This document shows, one piece after another, positions 28,585 to 38,791 of a stretch of DNA of 51,236 bases. Source of the DNA: Methanosarcinales archaeon (lineage in GTDB: Archaea > Halobacteriota > Syntropharchaeia > Alkanophagales > Methanospirareceae). A program made the position numbers and the translations under genes. The stretch is taken from the NCBI GenBank assembly GCA_030611585.1, contig JAUWPM010000003.1, positions 1-51,236 of the forward strand, in the 5' to 3' direction. The notes under the pieces are model-generated. The model was not told the origin of the DNA. It did not search any database and saw only the letters and a list, made by a program, of their open reading frames with translations. Within the stretch, counting starts at the first letter, position 1. Every line of letters starts with the position of its first letter.

Positions 28585-29847
28585 TCATTCCTTCCTGTTC
28601 CCCACTTCCCTTATCACTTCCTCGTATATTCCAATTGTGTATTCCGCGATTTTATCCCAGGTGAAATACTTTTTCACACGTCTTCTACCTCTTTTTCCCA
28701 TTTCTCTTGCGGCGTCCATATCCCCCAGCAGAGAATTTATCCCCCATGCTATATCCGCGGAATTGTTGCCATCAACGTGAACGCCTGTCTGATCATGTCC
28801 TAAAGGAATAACAAAATCGCGGAATCCACTGATGCCTCCGGCGCCAACCACAGCAGGCTTCTCCATTGCCATCGCTTCCAGTGCAATAATGCCAAAAGGC
28901 TCGTACACGGAAGGGGCGACAAATATATCGCAGGCACTATAATGCAATATCCTTTCCTCTTCAGATACGAACTCAAATCTTGTCTTCACTTTATCCCCCA
29001 TGCCCAATCTATTTATCAGGTCGGAAACCGTTCGCTCTAACTCTCCTTTTCCAAGAATCACCAGTTTAGCCTCAGGATGCTTGCTTATAATAGTAGGCAT
29101 TGCTTTCACCAGATTTATTACGCCTTTTACACCTGTTAATCTGCCCACGAACAGAATCATCTTCTCTTCCGGTCCTATCCCATACTCATCGCGCAATTCT
29201 TGCACCTCCTCTCGATTTAGTCTGTTCTGGTCATACTTATCCAGATAGACGCCATTCCAACAGACTCTTATCTTCGCGGTGTCGAAGCCATGCCTTATCA
29301 GGTCCTCTTCCATCGGATAACTTACCGTTATTATCCTGTCTGCGGCATTGGCTGCGGTTTCCTCAATATGTGTCACCGTCTTTGAACCGCCATCGAGTGA
29401 ACGACCCCATTCGGTGGAATGGAGATGAAAAACAAAGGGCAAACCTGTCTCCTGCTTTACCATTATCCCCGCCATCGCACTCAGCCAGTCATGTGCACAG
29501 ATTATATCGAAGTTATAGCCTTCCTTCTTTATGAGTTCGTTCACGAGCTTCGCAGCACTCAGCACATTGTAAACAAGTATATCATTGAAGAATTTTATTC
29601 CTGTGCTCCATCTTTTCAGGTCTTCCGTCAGGAACAACGGAAGTATATTGCTGCCGTCTACGAGCATCGGTCTATTAACGTCAATGCCTTTTGATCTCTC
29701 TCTCGTTTTTAGCGTTCCGTCGTTCATCGTAAATACAGATATGTCATGCCCTAATTCCTGTATCGCCGGGCAAATATTCTCTGCGTAAGTTCCCAAGCCG
29801 CCGATTATTCTCGGGGGATATTCCCAAACGAAATAACCTATTCTCAT
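28585..29847 (-). CDS. GT4/GT5-type glycosyltransferase (glycogen synthase-like)
   Basis: MRIGYFVWEYPPRIIGGLGTYAENICPAI, CAHDWLSAMAGI, VGRLTGVKGVINLVKAMP, PSVYEPFGIIALEAMAMEKPAVV. Confidence 0.92.
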   Translation of the reverse strand: MRIGYFVWEYPPRIIGGLGTYAENICPAIQELGHDISVFTMNDGTLKTRERSKGIDVNRPMLVDGSNILPLFLTEDLKRWSTGIKFFNDILVYNVLSAAKLVNELIKKEGYNFDIICAHDWLSAMAGIMVKQETGLPFVFHLHSTEWGRSLDGGSKTVTHIEETAANAADRIITVSYPMEEDLIRHGFDTAKIRVCWNGVYLDKYDQNRLNREEVQELRDEYGIGPEEKMILFVGRLTGVKGVINLVKAMPTIISKHPEAKLVILGKGELERTVSDLINRLGMGDKVKTRFEFVSEEERILHYSACDIFVAPSVYEPFGIIALEAMAMEKPAVVGAGGISGFRDFVIPLGHDQTGVHVDGNNSADIAWGINSLLGDMDAAREMGKRGRRRVKKYFTWDKIAEYTIGIYEEVIREVGNRKE

Positions 29848-29945
29848 GTTTATCAGTTTTGCCTTTTGGATATATATATATACGTTTTATCTTGCCTCGC
29901 ATCCACAGAATGATTTATATTCCAATCATTAAAAGAGAAAGCAAA

Positions 29946-30974
29946 ATGAAATACGAAATAACAGAACTCGACAAGCTCGTTGAGCAACTTTCAAGCGATG
30001 TCAGGGAGTTGTTCAAACGCTTTTATTCGTTTGATATTTCCACAGGCACTTTGAAGGTTCCGGAAGAGATGGAGGACTGGGTGAAAAAGCGGTTTGGCTC
30101 TGTTGAGCGAGTCGAAAATCAGCGAATAGTGTCTATAAAGAACAAGTTTACCGGTGAACACAGCCTATTTAACAAGTTAAGGCTTGATAGACCAGTGGAC
30201 GCGAAATCAGCGATTGCGTTGGAAGAGCTGAAAGGGAAGGGGGAATGTCTTTTTTGCAATCCCGAAAAGCAAACACCCACAGACGTTTTTGGCAGAGTGA
30301 AGGGAAAGAATTGTATCACGGCAAGCAATATAGCAAAGTATGATTCTTTCCACAGCTTGATAATTTTCAATGAACATAACCCTTTGACGATAAAGGGTGA
30401 ATGGATAGAGGATTACTTAAGAACCGCCGAGCGCTGGTTTGAAGAGGTATGCAAATCAGAGGAGAAGGAACTGCAGAAGTTTTTCATGTGGAACTGTCTC
30501 TGGAGGAGTGGAGCTTCGATTATTCACGGTCATATACAATTGACTGCTTCGCGGATGAGGTATGGTAAATTGGAAGTTTTAGAAAAAGCTATGGCGGAGT
30601 ATGAAAAAGAATTCAAATCTGATTATATTGATGATTTATATAATGTTCATAAGACTTTGGGGCTTGCAAAAGAGAATAAAGGAGAACGAATATTGTTTTA
30701 TTTGACGCCGATAAAAGAGAAAGAGATTATTGTTGTCAGCAAGGCGAGAAGAAGCGATGGAATGGCGGATACGATTTATGAATTATTGAAGAGTTATCTC
30801 GATATGGGTGTGCAGTCTTTCAATCTCGCTATCTTTCAGTTGGGGAATTATCATATCGCCAGGCTTGTGGATAGAGGTTCTTTAACTGATAAAAATTCAG
30901 ATATAGGAGCCATGGAACTTTATGCAGCTTCTGTTATCTCTTCGGATCCTTTCAAGTTAGCACAGGCTATTTAA
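29946..30974 (+). CDS. HIT-superfamily galactose-1-phosphate uridylyltransferase-like protein
   Basis: GECLFCNPEKQTPTDVFGRV, SFHSLIIFNEHNPL, SGASIIHGHIQLTASRM (HIT-like HxHxQ). Confidence 0.78.
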   Translation: MKYEITELDKLVEQLSSDVRELFKRFYSFDISTGTLKVPEEMEDWVKKRFGSVERVENQRIVSIKNKFTGEHSLFNKLRLDRPVDAKSAIALEELKGKGECLFCNPEKQTPTDVFGRVKGKNCITASNIAKYDSFHSLIIFNEHNPLTIKGEWIEDYLRTAERWFEEVCKSEEKELQKFFMWNCLWRSGASIIHGHIQLTASRMRYGKLEVLEKAMAEYEKEFKSDYIDDLYNVHKTLGLAKENKGERILFYLTPIKEKEIIVVSKARRSDGMADTIYELLKSYLDMGVQSFNLAIFQLGNYHIARLVDRGSLTDKNSDIGAMELYAASVISSDPFKLAQAI

Positions 30975-30983
30975 TCGAACTTT

Positions 30984-31241
30984 TCAAGGTGAACGCCCAA
31001 CGCCCGCATTGCAGAAAACCATTATTTTATACCTGTCTATATGGTCTCTAATCCATTCTACTGCTTCTTTCATCTGTTCTGAAGGTATGGGTTGCATATC
31101 AACGATGGGAACTTTTTGATAAAGGCGGTTTGTTTCAATATCCTTCTCCTTCGCCACATTTAATAGCGCTGTGATCTCAGAAGGTGGTTTTAACGCATCT
31201 TCATGACTACCAATAGCCAGGTTGTGTAGGATGAATTTCAT
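30984..31241 (-). CDS. Truncated dual-specificity/cyclin-type phosphatase-like protein
   Basis: MKFILHNLAIGSHEDAL...MVFCNAGVGRSP*. The Cx5R P-loop is present, then a stop directly follows. Confidence 0.6.
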   Translation of the reverse strand: MKFILHNLAIGSHEDALKPPSEITALLNVAKEKDIETNRLYQKVPIVDMQPIPSEQMKEAVEWIRDHIDRYKIMVFCNAGVGRSP

Positions 31242-33319
31242 ATTCCTGCCTCCAAAAAAGGGTCCACCCACTGCGACCAGAACTGAACCGGGTTCTTAAC
31301 CGGCGTCATTTCTCCATTATCCGGGCTGAACAGCTCGCTATTGTAAAACACAAAGCCTTCGTTCATTTGATGCTCTAAATTACTCCTCAGTAACCCTTCC
31401 ACCGTTTCTTTTTCAATTTCTCCCGCGGCTCGCAGAATTCTTATCAGATAAGGCGTATCTCTCGGCCAGACCACCGCCTCATGGTATTCCTCATCGCCGT
31501 AATATATCCTTTTCGGGGACTTCTTTACCAATATCCCAAATGGTAAGCCATTCTTTTCCACCAGCAAATTCTTCTTCACTCCTTTGATGAAATCCTTCAA
31601 CTCGTGGTGAGAAAAGACATTTTCATCCAGCAGCAAAGAGAATGCGATTACAGCGGGTGAACCGAGCGTCTTATCCTTTTTACCATCCATCGTTACGATA
31701 TTGTATAAAATATTCTCTTCAGCATCCCAGAATACTTTTTTGAAGTTTCTAATCGCTTTTTCTAATAATGTGGAGAACCCCTCCTCCTTGTTCTTCTTTT
31801 CAGGGTTAAAAGAAGACATGTTTACACATGACCTCAGCATTTTTATCCACTGCGCATTTATCTCAGGCAAGAAATACTTCGGCTTGTTCAGCTCGTCTTC
31901 GTCTCGTGCATCACACCAGGAATCAGGGATTCTTACCGAAACTTTCACTTTTTTCCCTTTTGTTTCCACGTCTCGCTTCGTATCGGTCCACGAATGCCAG
32001 GGAACAACCGATAACAAACCGTTTTCGCGCAGAACCGGCGCGCCATTTATTTTATTCAAATCATTTCTCAAAAAACGAGAGATGGTGAACTCAGCCCTTT
32101 CTAAAATCGCGTCTGTAAAACCTTCGTCCTTTTTACGCTTGAAAAACTCACCCGCGGCGATAAATGCCAGCATGGTTGCATCTGCATTGTTATAATCTAA
32201 TTCCTCGCCCTTCCTCTCCGGGAATCTATTTGGTATCCTTCCGTACTCATCCTGAAAATCGAAGGAGCGTAGTATTATTTCCTGTATCCTTTCGGCATGC
32301 CCAATGCGAAGTAAAGTCTCGATGTTGTTTATAATCCCTTCAAACATGTCTCTGAACCAGGGTGTTCGAAACCAGAAATCTCCGGCTTCATAGAAGAATT
32401 TTTTGTCAACATACATTCCAAATTTGGAAAGCCCGAGTGCTCTGAACGCAATTTCTTGTTTAGTCCCCCGAATTAATTCGGGGGTCTCAATTCCGAGCGA
32501 TTTCACTATTTCTTCCGCTCTCTTTTCTTCTTCACTCTCATCTTTCAACCAATTTTTCCCTTTTTCATTCAGCCACTCGAGTTGTGCTTCTGAATTGCCG
32601 CACGATATCACGAGCAGAGCTGTTGATGTATTCTCCATGGGAATCTCCAGCTCACCTACCGATACGGGATTCCTCATTTCTCCTTTGAAAACCACACCGC
32701 TCTCTGTTTCTTCTCTGAATCCCAAGCCGAGTTTATACCACCATTCAATTTTCTTCTTCTGTGTTCTAACATCGCATTCGTTTACCGTTCTAATCGAGAT
32801 GCATTTCTCATCTCTCCAGATAAGCATACCATCGTTTAGAGTCTTGCAAGAGTGTCTTTTAGGGGCGGACCCTTCGTACATGTGCCTTATATCAACTATC
32901 GGCTCGATTACAACTGAAGATGCGTTACTTTCAAGCGAAACGCAAGCAGTGATGCCGTTTTGCATTGCTCCACTATTCATCAAATAGTAACTGGTCGTGA
33001 GTTTTAAGCGCTCTGCTTCATTTTCGTAATAGTAATTCATCCTCCATGGCGAAACGTTTACGTTCTTTGCAGAAAGCTCAACATATTCTCCCTCCTTCTT
33101 AACGCCCACTGCTATCCCGTCAAGGAAATGGAAATTCTCTCCTTCTATCAACACGGATAAACCTTCATAGGGGTAATCTCGGTTAGGTATAATTTTGTTT
33201 CCAAGAGGAACAGAGAAAACCGACTGAGACCACGAAGCCCGGGGTCTTTTTATAATGGCATGCCGAGTTCGTGCAGGATTTTGGCTCTCTACCGGAAGGA
33301 GATCAATGCTTAAGTTCAT
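31238..33319 (-). CDS. Amylo-alpha-1,6-glucosidase / glycogen debranching enzyme-like
   Basis: Length, position and motifs such as FWFRTPWFRDMFEGI, PNRFPERKGEELDYNNADATMLAFIAAGEF, WPRDTPYLIRIL. Confidence 0.8.
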   Translation of the reverse strand: MNLSIDLLPVESQNPARTRHAIIKRPRASWSQSVFSVPLGNKIIPNRDYPYEGLSVLIEGENFHFLDGIAVGVKKEGEYVELSAKNVNVSPWRMNYYYENEAERLKLTTSYYLMNSGAMQNGITACVSLESNASSVVIEPIVDIRHMYEGSAPKRHSCKTLNDGMLIWRDEKCISIRTVNECDVRTQKKKIEWWYKLGLGFREETESGVVFKGEMRNPVSVGELEIPMENTSTALLVISCGNSEAQLEWLNEKGKNWLKDESEEEKRAEEIVKSLGIETPELIRGTKQEIAFRALGLSKFGMYVDKKFFYEAGDFWFRTPWFRDMFEGIINNIETLLRIGHAERIQEIILRSFDFQDEYGRIPNRFPERKGEELDYNNADATMLAFIAAGEFFKRKKDEGFTDAILERAEFTISRFLRNDLNKINGAPVLRENGLLSVVPWHSWTDTKRDVETKGKKVKVSVRIPDSWCDARDEDELNKPKYFLPEINAQWIKMLRSCVNMSSFNPEKKNKEEGFSTLLEKAIRNFKKVFWDAEENILYNIVTMDGKKDKTLGSPAVIAFSLLLDENVFSHHELKDFIKGVKKNLLVEKNGLPFGILVKKSPKRIYYGDEEYHEAVVWPRDTPYLIRILRAAGEIEKETVEGLLRSNLEHQMNEGFVFYNSELFSPDNGEMTPVKNPVQFWSQWVDPFLEAGI

Positions 33320-34427
33320 GCTTTACAAAAAGCTTTCCTTTTTCTAAATAATAGTTCGAGATAGCATACATAGCATGAGCCCAAACGAGCGGACAAACGG
33401 ATTTTTGCAACTCGTTTTCAAATATCTGCTCAGGAATGTACGGGCTCTCTAGTCGGTTCAAAACCCATTCGTGGTATCTCCCTGCCTTTTCCTGTTCCCC
33501 TCTCATTGAGTAATAAATAGCCATCCAGAAATTTAGCAGAGGCCATGCACCCGCCCCCTTGCGTCTCAACTTGCCATCTTGCGTCCACCCGTCATAAAAA
33601 TCTTTCTCGTATCGACGAACACCACCATATTCTACTATCTTCTTTTCCATTGCGTTTACCGTATTCACCATTCGCTGCTCGTCTGATTTGCATACTTCAA
33701 ACGGATATACCAACCCAAGTAAGGAAGCATCAACAGTATAGTCACTTATCTTACCAAATGTCCTCAAGAAATACCCTCTTTTCGTATCATAACCTTTAAT
33801 AATCATCGCTTCCATTTCTTTTGCACATCTCAGCCATCTCTTATTTTCGCTCCGGTTTTTTATTTCTACCATCGCGTCTGCGCATCTAAGCCCTCTCACA
33901 CAAGCAGCCAGGGAATATAGATGATTATCTTCAAGGTCGGGAAACGTGCATCGCTCTTCCCAAAGGTCGTATGTTTGCACGGCAAAATGATCCCTATGCC
34001 AAAATTTACAGATTCCATCCGCAGCTTTCACTATTAATTCTTTGAACTCAATAGCATCCTCTATTCTTTGTTGATAGGAGTAGTGGTGCCAGACAGCCCA
34101 TAATAATGTTCCCGTTTGGTCTGGCTGGAATTGTACGCCAGCTTTCGCTCCGTTTGTATGATACCTCTGATAGAAAACACCATCCCGGTCAAACCCTTCA
34201 GCCCTTGCCAAACACCACTGGAAAAAACTAGTCTGGATTTTAATGTCCAGGATGTCAGCCGCTACACAGGCAAATGAGGCATCTCTCACCCAGACGTAGC
34301 GATAAGGCGAAACATCTTTAGGATAATATCTCTTATCTGTATTAGCAGCAACTATCGTGCCGTTTTCCACCGCAGCATCTTTAATTATTCTTTTCGTGCT
34401 TTCTATTAAGTCTTCTTTTTTGATCAT
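33303..34427 (-). CDS. GH15-type glucoamylase-like protein
   Basis: PYRYVWVRDASFACVAADIL, FQPDQTGTLLWAVWHHY, DLWEERCTFPDLEDNHLYSLAACVRGL, DASLLGLVYPF. Confidence 0.88.
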   Translation of the reverse strand: MIKKEDLIESTKRIIKDAAVENGTIVAANTDKRYYPKDVSPYRYVWVRDASFACVAADILDIKIQTSFFQWCLARAEGFDRDGVFYQRYHTNGAKAGVQFQPDQTGTLLWAVWHHYSYQQRIEDAIEFKELIVKAADGICKFWHRDHFAVQTYDLWEERCTFPDLEDNHLYSLAACVRGLRCADAMVEIKNRSENKRWLRCAKEMEAMIIKGYDTKRGYFLRTFGKISDYTVDASLLGLVYPFEVCKSDEQRMVNTVNAMEKKIVEYGGVRRYEKDFYDGWTQDGKLRRKGAGAWPLLNFWMAIYYSMRGEQEKAGRYHEWVLNRLESPYIPEQIFENELQKSVCPLVWAHAMYAISNYYLEKGKLFVKHELKH

Positions 34428-34593
34428 TTTCGCTTGATGGGACTAAAACGTGAATTGAAAACATTTTAGAATAACCTCCTCTGTTCAGCAATGAGCGGGT
34501 TTTTTTCATCAGACCAAATATCCCTCAGATTTGGTGTATGCCCATAATAGTCATAATATTTCATAATATCATCTGCTGATCTAAAATGATTTT

Positions 34594-35784
34594 TCACCCA
34601 TTGTTGTTACCTTTATTTTCTTTAATATTAATCCTTTTCATTAACCTCTTAGCTTCTTTCGTATCCTCATACACTCTACGAACCCAAGAGTCTCCCCAGA
34701 AGAAGTTACAACTAGTTTCCGCTCTCAATATTCGCTCCTCTATGTTATCCTGCAAATCTTCTCCCAGCTTCCGAGATTTTTTCAACTCATGGAATCTTTT
34801 GCTGACACTCCAAATCTCTTCTAAACCTTTCTTTTGTGTCTCTGAGCCCTGCCATTGGCTGAAATCATATCCACTCGTGTTGGCTACGTTCCATGCACCA
34901 GTTTGAACATGGACACAGCTTTCCGGCGGATTTTCTTTTATATACTCGCTTATCGTAATGGGCTTTATGTCAGTCGTACCACTTCTCACTTTCTCCATGT
35001 AAGGAGCGAAGAAATACCCCCAGAAACCTGATTCCTCATGCATCTGCCTGAACCACCCGCCATTCTCGCCGTCAGACCATGTTGTAACAAGGCAATTTCC
35101 TTCGCATTTCTCTGTTTTATGCATGACCTCTTTCTCAAACCATTCGGGATTAAATCCACTCTCCTGGGCGTTACTGATGTCCCTGTCCCGGGGAATTACG
35201 ATTATCTCTGAGCCTTCATATGCCGCTATATGGGGTTTGTAGGTTATCTCCTCTCTCTTCAAATCACCTTTAAGTGGTTTGACGTGAACGCTGTCAACAA
35301 CCACGTAATCGAAACCTGTCTTCTGAAGCACAGGAATCATCTCCATAGAAAAGCCCATCTCCGGGGGCCAGAAGCCTTTCGCATGAAATCCGAGTTTTTT
35401 CGCTTGCTGCTTCCATCTTTTTATCTGTGGCTCCCAATCTTCCATAGGAATCAAAGGGAAAAGAGGATGATAGTAGCCCATTCCAAGGAATTCTATTCCT
35501 TTCACCCCTGGATATTCAAACAACATCCTTCTCAGGTCAATCGTCTTGGAAAACGCTTTTACGAGGTTTTCATTCATAAGCTGATCCAGTAATATCCCGG
35601 AAAATCCGAGATGCACCTTTGCAATACCCTCATACCGTTTCACATACCTCAACGGACGTTCATAGCATAACATGATCTGCTTCGCTTCCCATTCGTTTTC
35701 CCTGAGCAGTGATTCAATATTCCCTGGAGGCTGGTGCATGTGCAAGCCTAAGGCATGATATATATTTGCGTGCATAATCATCAT
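34594..35784 (-). CDS. GH57 family glycoside hydrolase
   Basis: YHALGLHMHQPPGNIESLL, MGYYHPLFPLIPMEDWEPQI, GFWPPEMGFSMEMIPVL, WSDGENGGWF. Confidence 0.9.
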   Translation of the reverse strand: MMIMHANIYHALGLHMHQPPGNIESLLRENEWEAKQIMLCYERPLRYVKRYEGIAKVHLGFSGILLDQLMNENLVKAFSKTIDLRRMLFEYPGVKGIEFLGMGYYHPLFPLIPMEDWEPQIKRWKQQAKKLGFHAKGFWPPEMGFSMEMIPVLQKTGFDYVVVDSVHVKPLKGDLKREEITYKPHIAAYEGSEIIVIPRDRDISNAQESGFNPEWFEKEVMHKTEKCEGNCLVTTWSDGENGGWFRQMHEESGFWGYFFAPYMEKVRSGTTDIKPITISEYIKENPPESCVHVQTGAWNVANTSGYDFSQWQGSETQKKGLEEIWSVSKRFHELKKSRKLGEDLQDNIEERILRAETSCNFFWGDSWVRRVYEDTKEAKRLMKRINIKENKGNNNG

Positions 35785-36218
35785 ATGTACAATAGAATCG
35801 AATTAAGTTTTTTTTGCTGCGGACTCATACCCAGGAGCAGTAGCCATGACTGCCCCATTTTATCATCCATTATCGCCATTTCTCATCGTCACCTCGCTTT
35901 TATAACCTAAGAATAGTTGTACGTGCTGCAATAAAAGCTTTTCGGTTTTATTTCGTTTGGAATCGAAACTCATAAATTTTTAGGATGTGTTTTCACAATT
36001 CGTGCTAGATATGGCTATAAAGTGCTGAAGTGGTGAGAAGAAGAATTGCTTTTTATATCTGTGCACGAAATATTATCTGTCGCTGGGTAATGGTTGGACA
36101 GCCTCTTGACAAAGGAAAATGCTGCTGGAAGCAAAAGATGCCGAAGAGTTGGCGAGAAGGGGTGCGAGGGTGTGGTAATGAGATGAGGATAAAAAAAATT
36201 GGAGCTATCCCTCCTTTT

Positions 36219-36690
36219 TTACCATTGAAAATAGATTTCTTTTAATCTGTCAAACAAAGGCTTACCCTCAATTCCGCCTTCAAACTTTCAATATCTGACT
36301 TCGTTTGATCTGCTCGGTTTTATCCAGAATACGCTCGTCTTCGCCTATCGTTCTGTGAATCTCATTTATCCTGCTTTGGATTCGTTCTTTCAAATGCAAA
36401 TGCTTTTCAAGTTTCTTCTATAGTAAGAAATTATGAACATAGACGGTATCGGCTAAAGCGCCTATTCTGTCCAATCGTCCAATTCGCTGGATCAATCGCA
36501 CGGGATTCCAGTGCAGATCGTAATTGATAACGATAAAAGCATCTTGAAGATTTCCAACAGTTCTTCTAAAGGCAAAAATACTACTTTCAAGCCTTTTAAA
36601 GACTGAAACTTTCATCAAGCCCGCAAATTTTTGCCTATCTGTGCTAACTCATTGTACGGCTTTTTGCTCTTAAAGTCATCATTAATTTAT
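36219..36690 (-). pseudogene. Remnant of an SNF2-type helicase C-terminal region
   Basis: Reverse strand, in different frames: [13 protein letters not shown] / [55 protein letters not shown] / KKLEKHLHLKERIQSRINEIHRTIGEDERILDKTEQ / SDIESLKAELR / GKPLFDRLKEIYFQW*. Several frameshifts and an apparent internal deletion. Confidence 0.85.
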
Positions 36691-36695
36691 CCCCC

Positions 36696-36724
36696 TGACG
36701 ATAATCTGACGATAATCTGACGAT
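36696..36724. repeat. Short tandem direct repeat (11-bp unit tgacgataatc, about 2.6 copies)
   Basis: tgacgataatc tgacgataatc tgacgat. Confidence 0.9.
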
Positions 36725-36732
36725 TCGTTACT

Positions 36733-37770
36733 TTACGAGAGTTCATAATATATCGCCCGCCCCTTACCTATCCTTTTCACCAATGTATTTTCCAACAGTG
36801 GTTTGAGATCGCGGTTTGCCGTGTCTCTACTAATATCGAACATTTTCTGTATCTCGCCGATAGTAATTCTTGGATTGGTCTGAAGATACTTGAGAATCTT
36901 CATCTGCCTATCGTTCAGGTATATTTGTCCTCTTTGCTCTTTGATACGGCGATCTACACTCAGGTCTAAGATAGCTTGTTTAACCCGTCCCATACTTACT
37001 GCAACGCCTTCGGTAAAGTACTCCAGCCATTGTGTGATATTTATTGTTTGCGGGTCAACGGTTTGCAGCGCTGCGTAGTATCTGCCGCGGTCTTCATTAT
37101 AATAATCGTCCAACGCGAAGAAGCGTTTCGTGTCAAAACCTCTAAGGTATAGAATCAAGGTTGCCAGTGCCCGTGCAGTTCTCCCGTTACCATCTACAAA
37201 GGGATGTATCCGAACGAATTCGTAGTGCGCAATCCCGCTTGCTAAAGCGGGATATGATTCTTTTGCTTCTTTACCGTTTAGCCATGCAAAAAAGCCATTC
37301 ATTAATGAAGGAACTTGCGATGCGTCTGGAGGTTGAAAGGTAACCCTTCCCAGACCGTTAACCACAGCAACCTGCACGGTTCGATAGTGCCCGGCTTCAG
37401 AATCCGGAAGAATCCCGTGGGTATTGAGCCGGTGTATTTCGAGGATTATTTCCTCAGTAATCTTATCAACACCTTTTTCTCCTAAGTTATCTATGTATTC
37501 CAGAACCTTCACGTAGCCGAGGACTTCTTTTTTGTCTTTCTCCCATGCCGCTATATCTTCGCCCTTAAGCAGTCTATTAACCTCGTCCATTGTGAGCTTA
37601 TTTCCTTCGATACTCGTGGAATGGTGAGCCATCTTGAGAATTGCTTCTTTTCTCAATTTTACTTCCCACTTAGGGAGAAGCGGCGCGTTAAGTATGACCT
37701 CACGAGAAGCGGAGATCTCTGCTATGTGATTGATGATTCTGTTCGTAATGGTAAAATTTGGACGGTACAT
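36733..37770 (-). CDS. Fic/DOC family protein with N-terminal inhibitory motif and C-terminal winged helix
   Basis: HPFVDGNGRTAR Fic motif, STSIEGN inhibitory helix, C-terminal HTH RQMKILKYLQTNPRITIGEIQKMFDISRDTANRDLKPLL. Confidence 0.95.
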   Translation of the reverse strand: MYRPNFTITNRIINHIAEISASREVILNAPLLPKWEVKLRKEAILKMAHHSTSIEGNKLTMDEVNRLLKGEDIAAWEKDKKEVLGYVKVLEYIDNLGEKGVDKITEEIILEIHRLNTHGILPDSEAGHYRTVQVAVVNGLGRVTFQPPDASQVPSLMNGFFAWLNGKEAKESYPALASGIAHYEFVRIHPFVDGNGRTARALATLILYLRGFDTKRFFALDDYYNEDRGRYYAALQTVDPQTINITQWLEYFTEGVAVSMGRVKQAILDLSVDRRIKEQRGQIYLNDRQMKILKYLQTNPRITIGEIQKMFDISRDTANRDLKPLLENTLVKRIGKGRAIYYELS

Positions 37771-37771
37771 G

Positions 37772-37949
37772 TTAGATACTCCTTGCTTTTTCTAAACTAT
37801 CCATAAAGCGACTATACTCAAATAACATTGTGTTTTTTCCCTTTCCCCGAGCCTTCTATCTCAATAGCTAAAAGACACTCTGGATTATTGTAAACTACAC
37901 CAAATCTCAACCAATCTTCATTTTTCCCATTTCTCAGTCCATTATACAT
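37772..37949 (-). pseudogene. Short coding fragment, apparently frameshifted
   Basis: MYNGLRNGKNEDWLRFGVVYNNPECLLAIEIEGSGKGK then, after an A6 run, the adjacent frame reads NTMLFEYSRFMDSLEKARSI*. Confidence 0.4.
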
Positions 37950-38023
37950 TATACATTATGCCTCTCGTCCAGTCCTCATCCTCTTTTTCATCTCACACCA
38001 CTACCCAAATCAACGACTAAAAA

Positions 38024-38767
38024 CTACGACACTTGAGGCGAAACGGAACGTTTCCGATTGATAATGCTCGCCGCGATTATACCTACCTCATAGAAGATCA
38101 CCAGCGGAAACCCGACAACGATCTGGCTCACGACGTCCGGCGGTGTAACGATCGCCGCGAGGGCGAACATTATCACGATTATGTATCGCCGGTACTCCTT
38201 CAGAGCGCTTATTTGGACGATTCCCGATTGAACGGCAAGAACGATAAAGATAGGAACTTCAAACGCAACCCCCAGTATGAGCGTTAGTATTATGACGAAC
38301 GATATAAATTCGTATATGGAGTACGTGGCGGAAACTCCCACTTCTAATGACATACTGTAGAGATATTTCAGGACAAAAGGCAGCATGAGGAAGTAAGAGT
38401 AGCACATACCGAGGACGAATAGAGAAACCGCGGAACCCAGCAATAGAATGAGGTGTGATTTCTTCAGGGGATTCGTTATTCCAAACCGTACCTTCAAGGT
38501 CTTATACACATAATGGCATACAAGCGGGAGCGCAAGTATTACGCCTATGACCATAGCTAACTTTACTTTTAGCATGATCACCTCCACAGGCGAGAGATAG
38601 ATGAGCGTTGCACCTTCGGGGAGAAGGTCCTGTTTTATCCTAGATAACACGGGATCTAAAAGTTGAAATGAAACCAAAAAACCAGCAAGTATAATCACGA
38701 TAATGGGTATGAGCTTTTTCTTTAGCGCCTCCGTTATATATCCCAACTCCTCGAAAATAGCCGCCAT
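38024..38767 (-). CDS. tatC: Sec-independent translocase TatC (copy 1)
   Basis: YLSPVEVIMLKVKLAMVIGVILALPLVCHYVYKTLK, multi-TM, FALAAIVTPPDVVSQIVVGFPLVIFYEVGI. Confidence 0.92.
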   Translation of the reverse strand: MAAIFEELGYITEALKKKLIPIIVIILAGFLVSFQLLDPVLSRIKQDLLPEGATLIYLSPVEVIMLKVKLAMVIGVILALPLVCHYVYKTLKVRFGITNPLKKSHLILLLGSAVSLFVLGMCYSYFLMLPFVLKYLYSMSLEVGVSATYSIYEFISFVIILTLILGVAFEVPIFIVLAVQSGIVQISALKEYRRYIIVIMFALAAIVTPPDVVSQIVVGFPLVIFYEVGIIAASIINRKRSVSPQVS

Positions 38768-38791
38768 CTTCAATTACCACTAAAATTATTT

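Noticed and set aside
36030-36245. 71-aa plus-strand ORF between GH57 and the helicase remnant
   Set aside because: Overlaps the 3' end of the helicase remnant on the other strand and shows no coherent protein features
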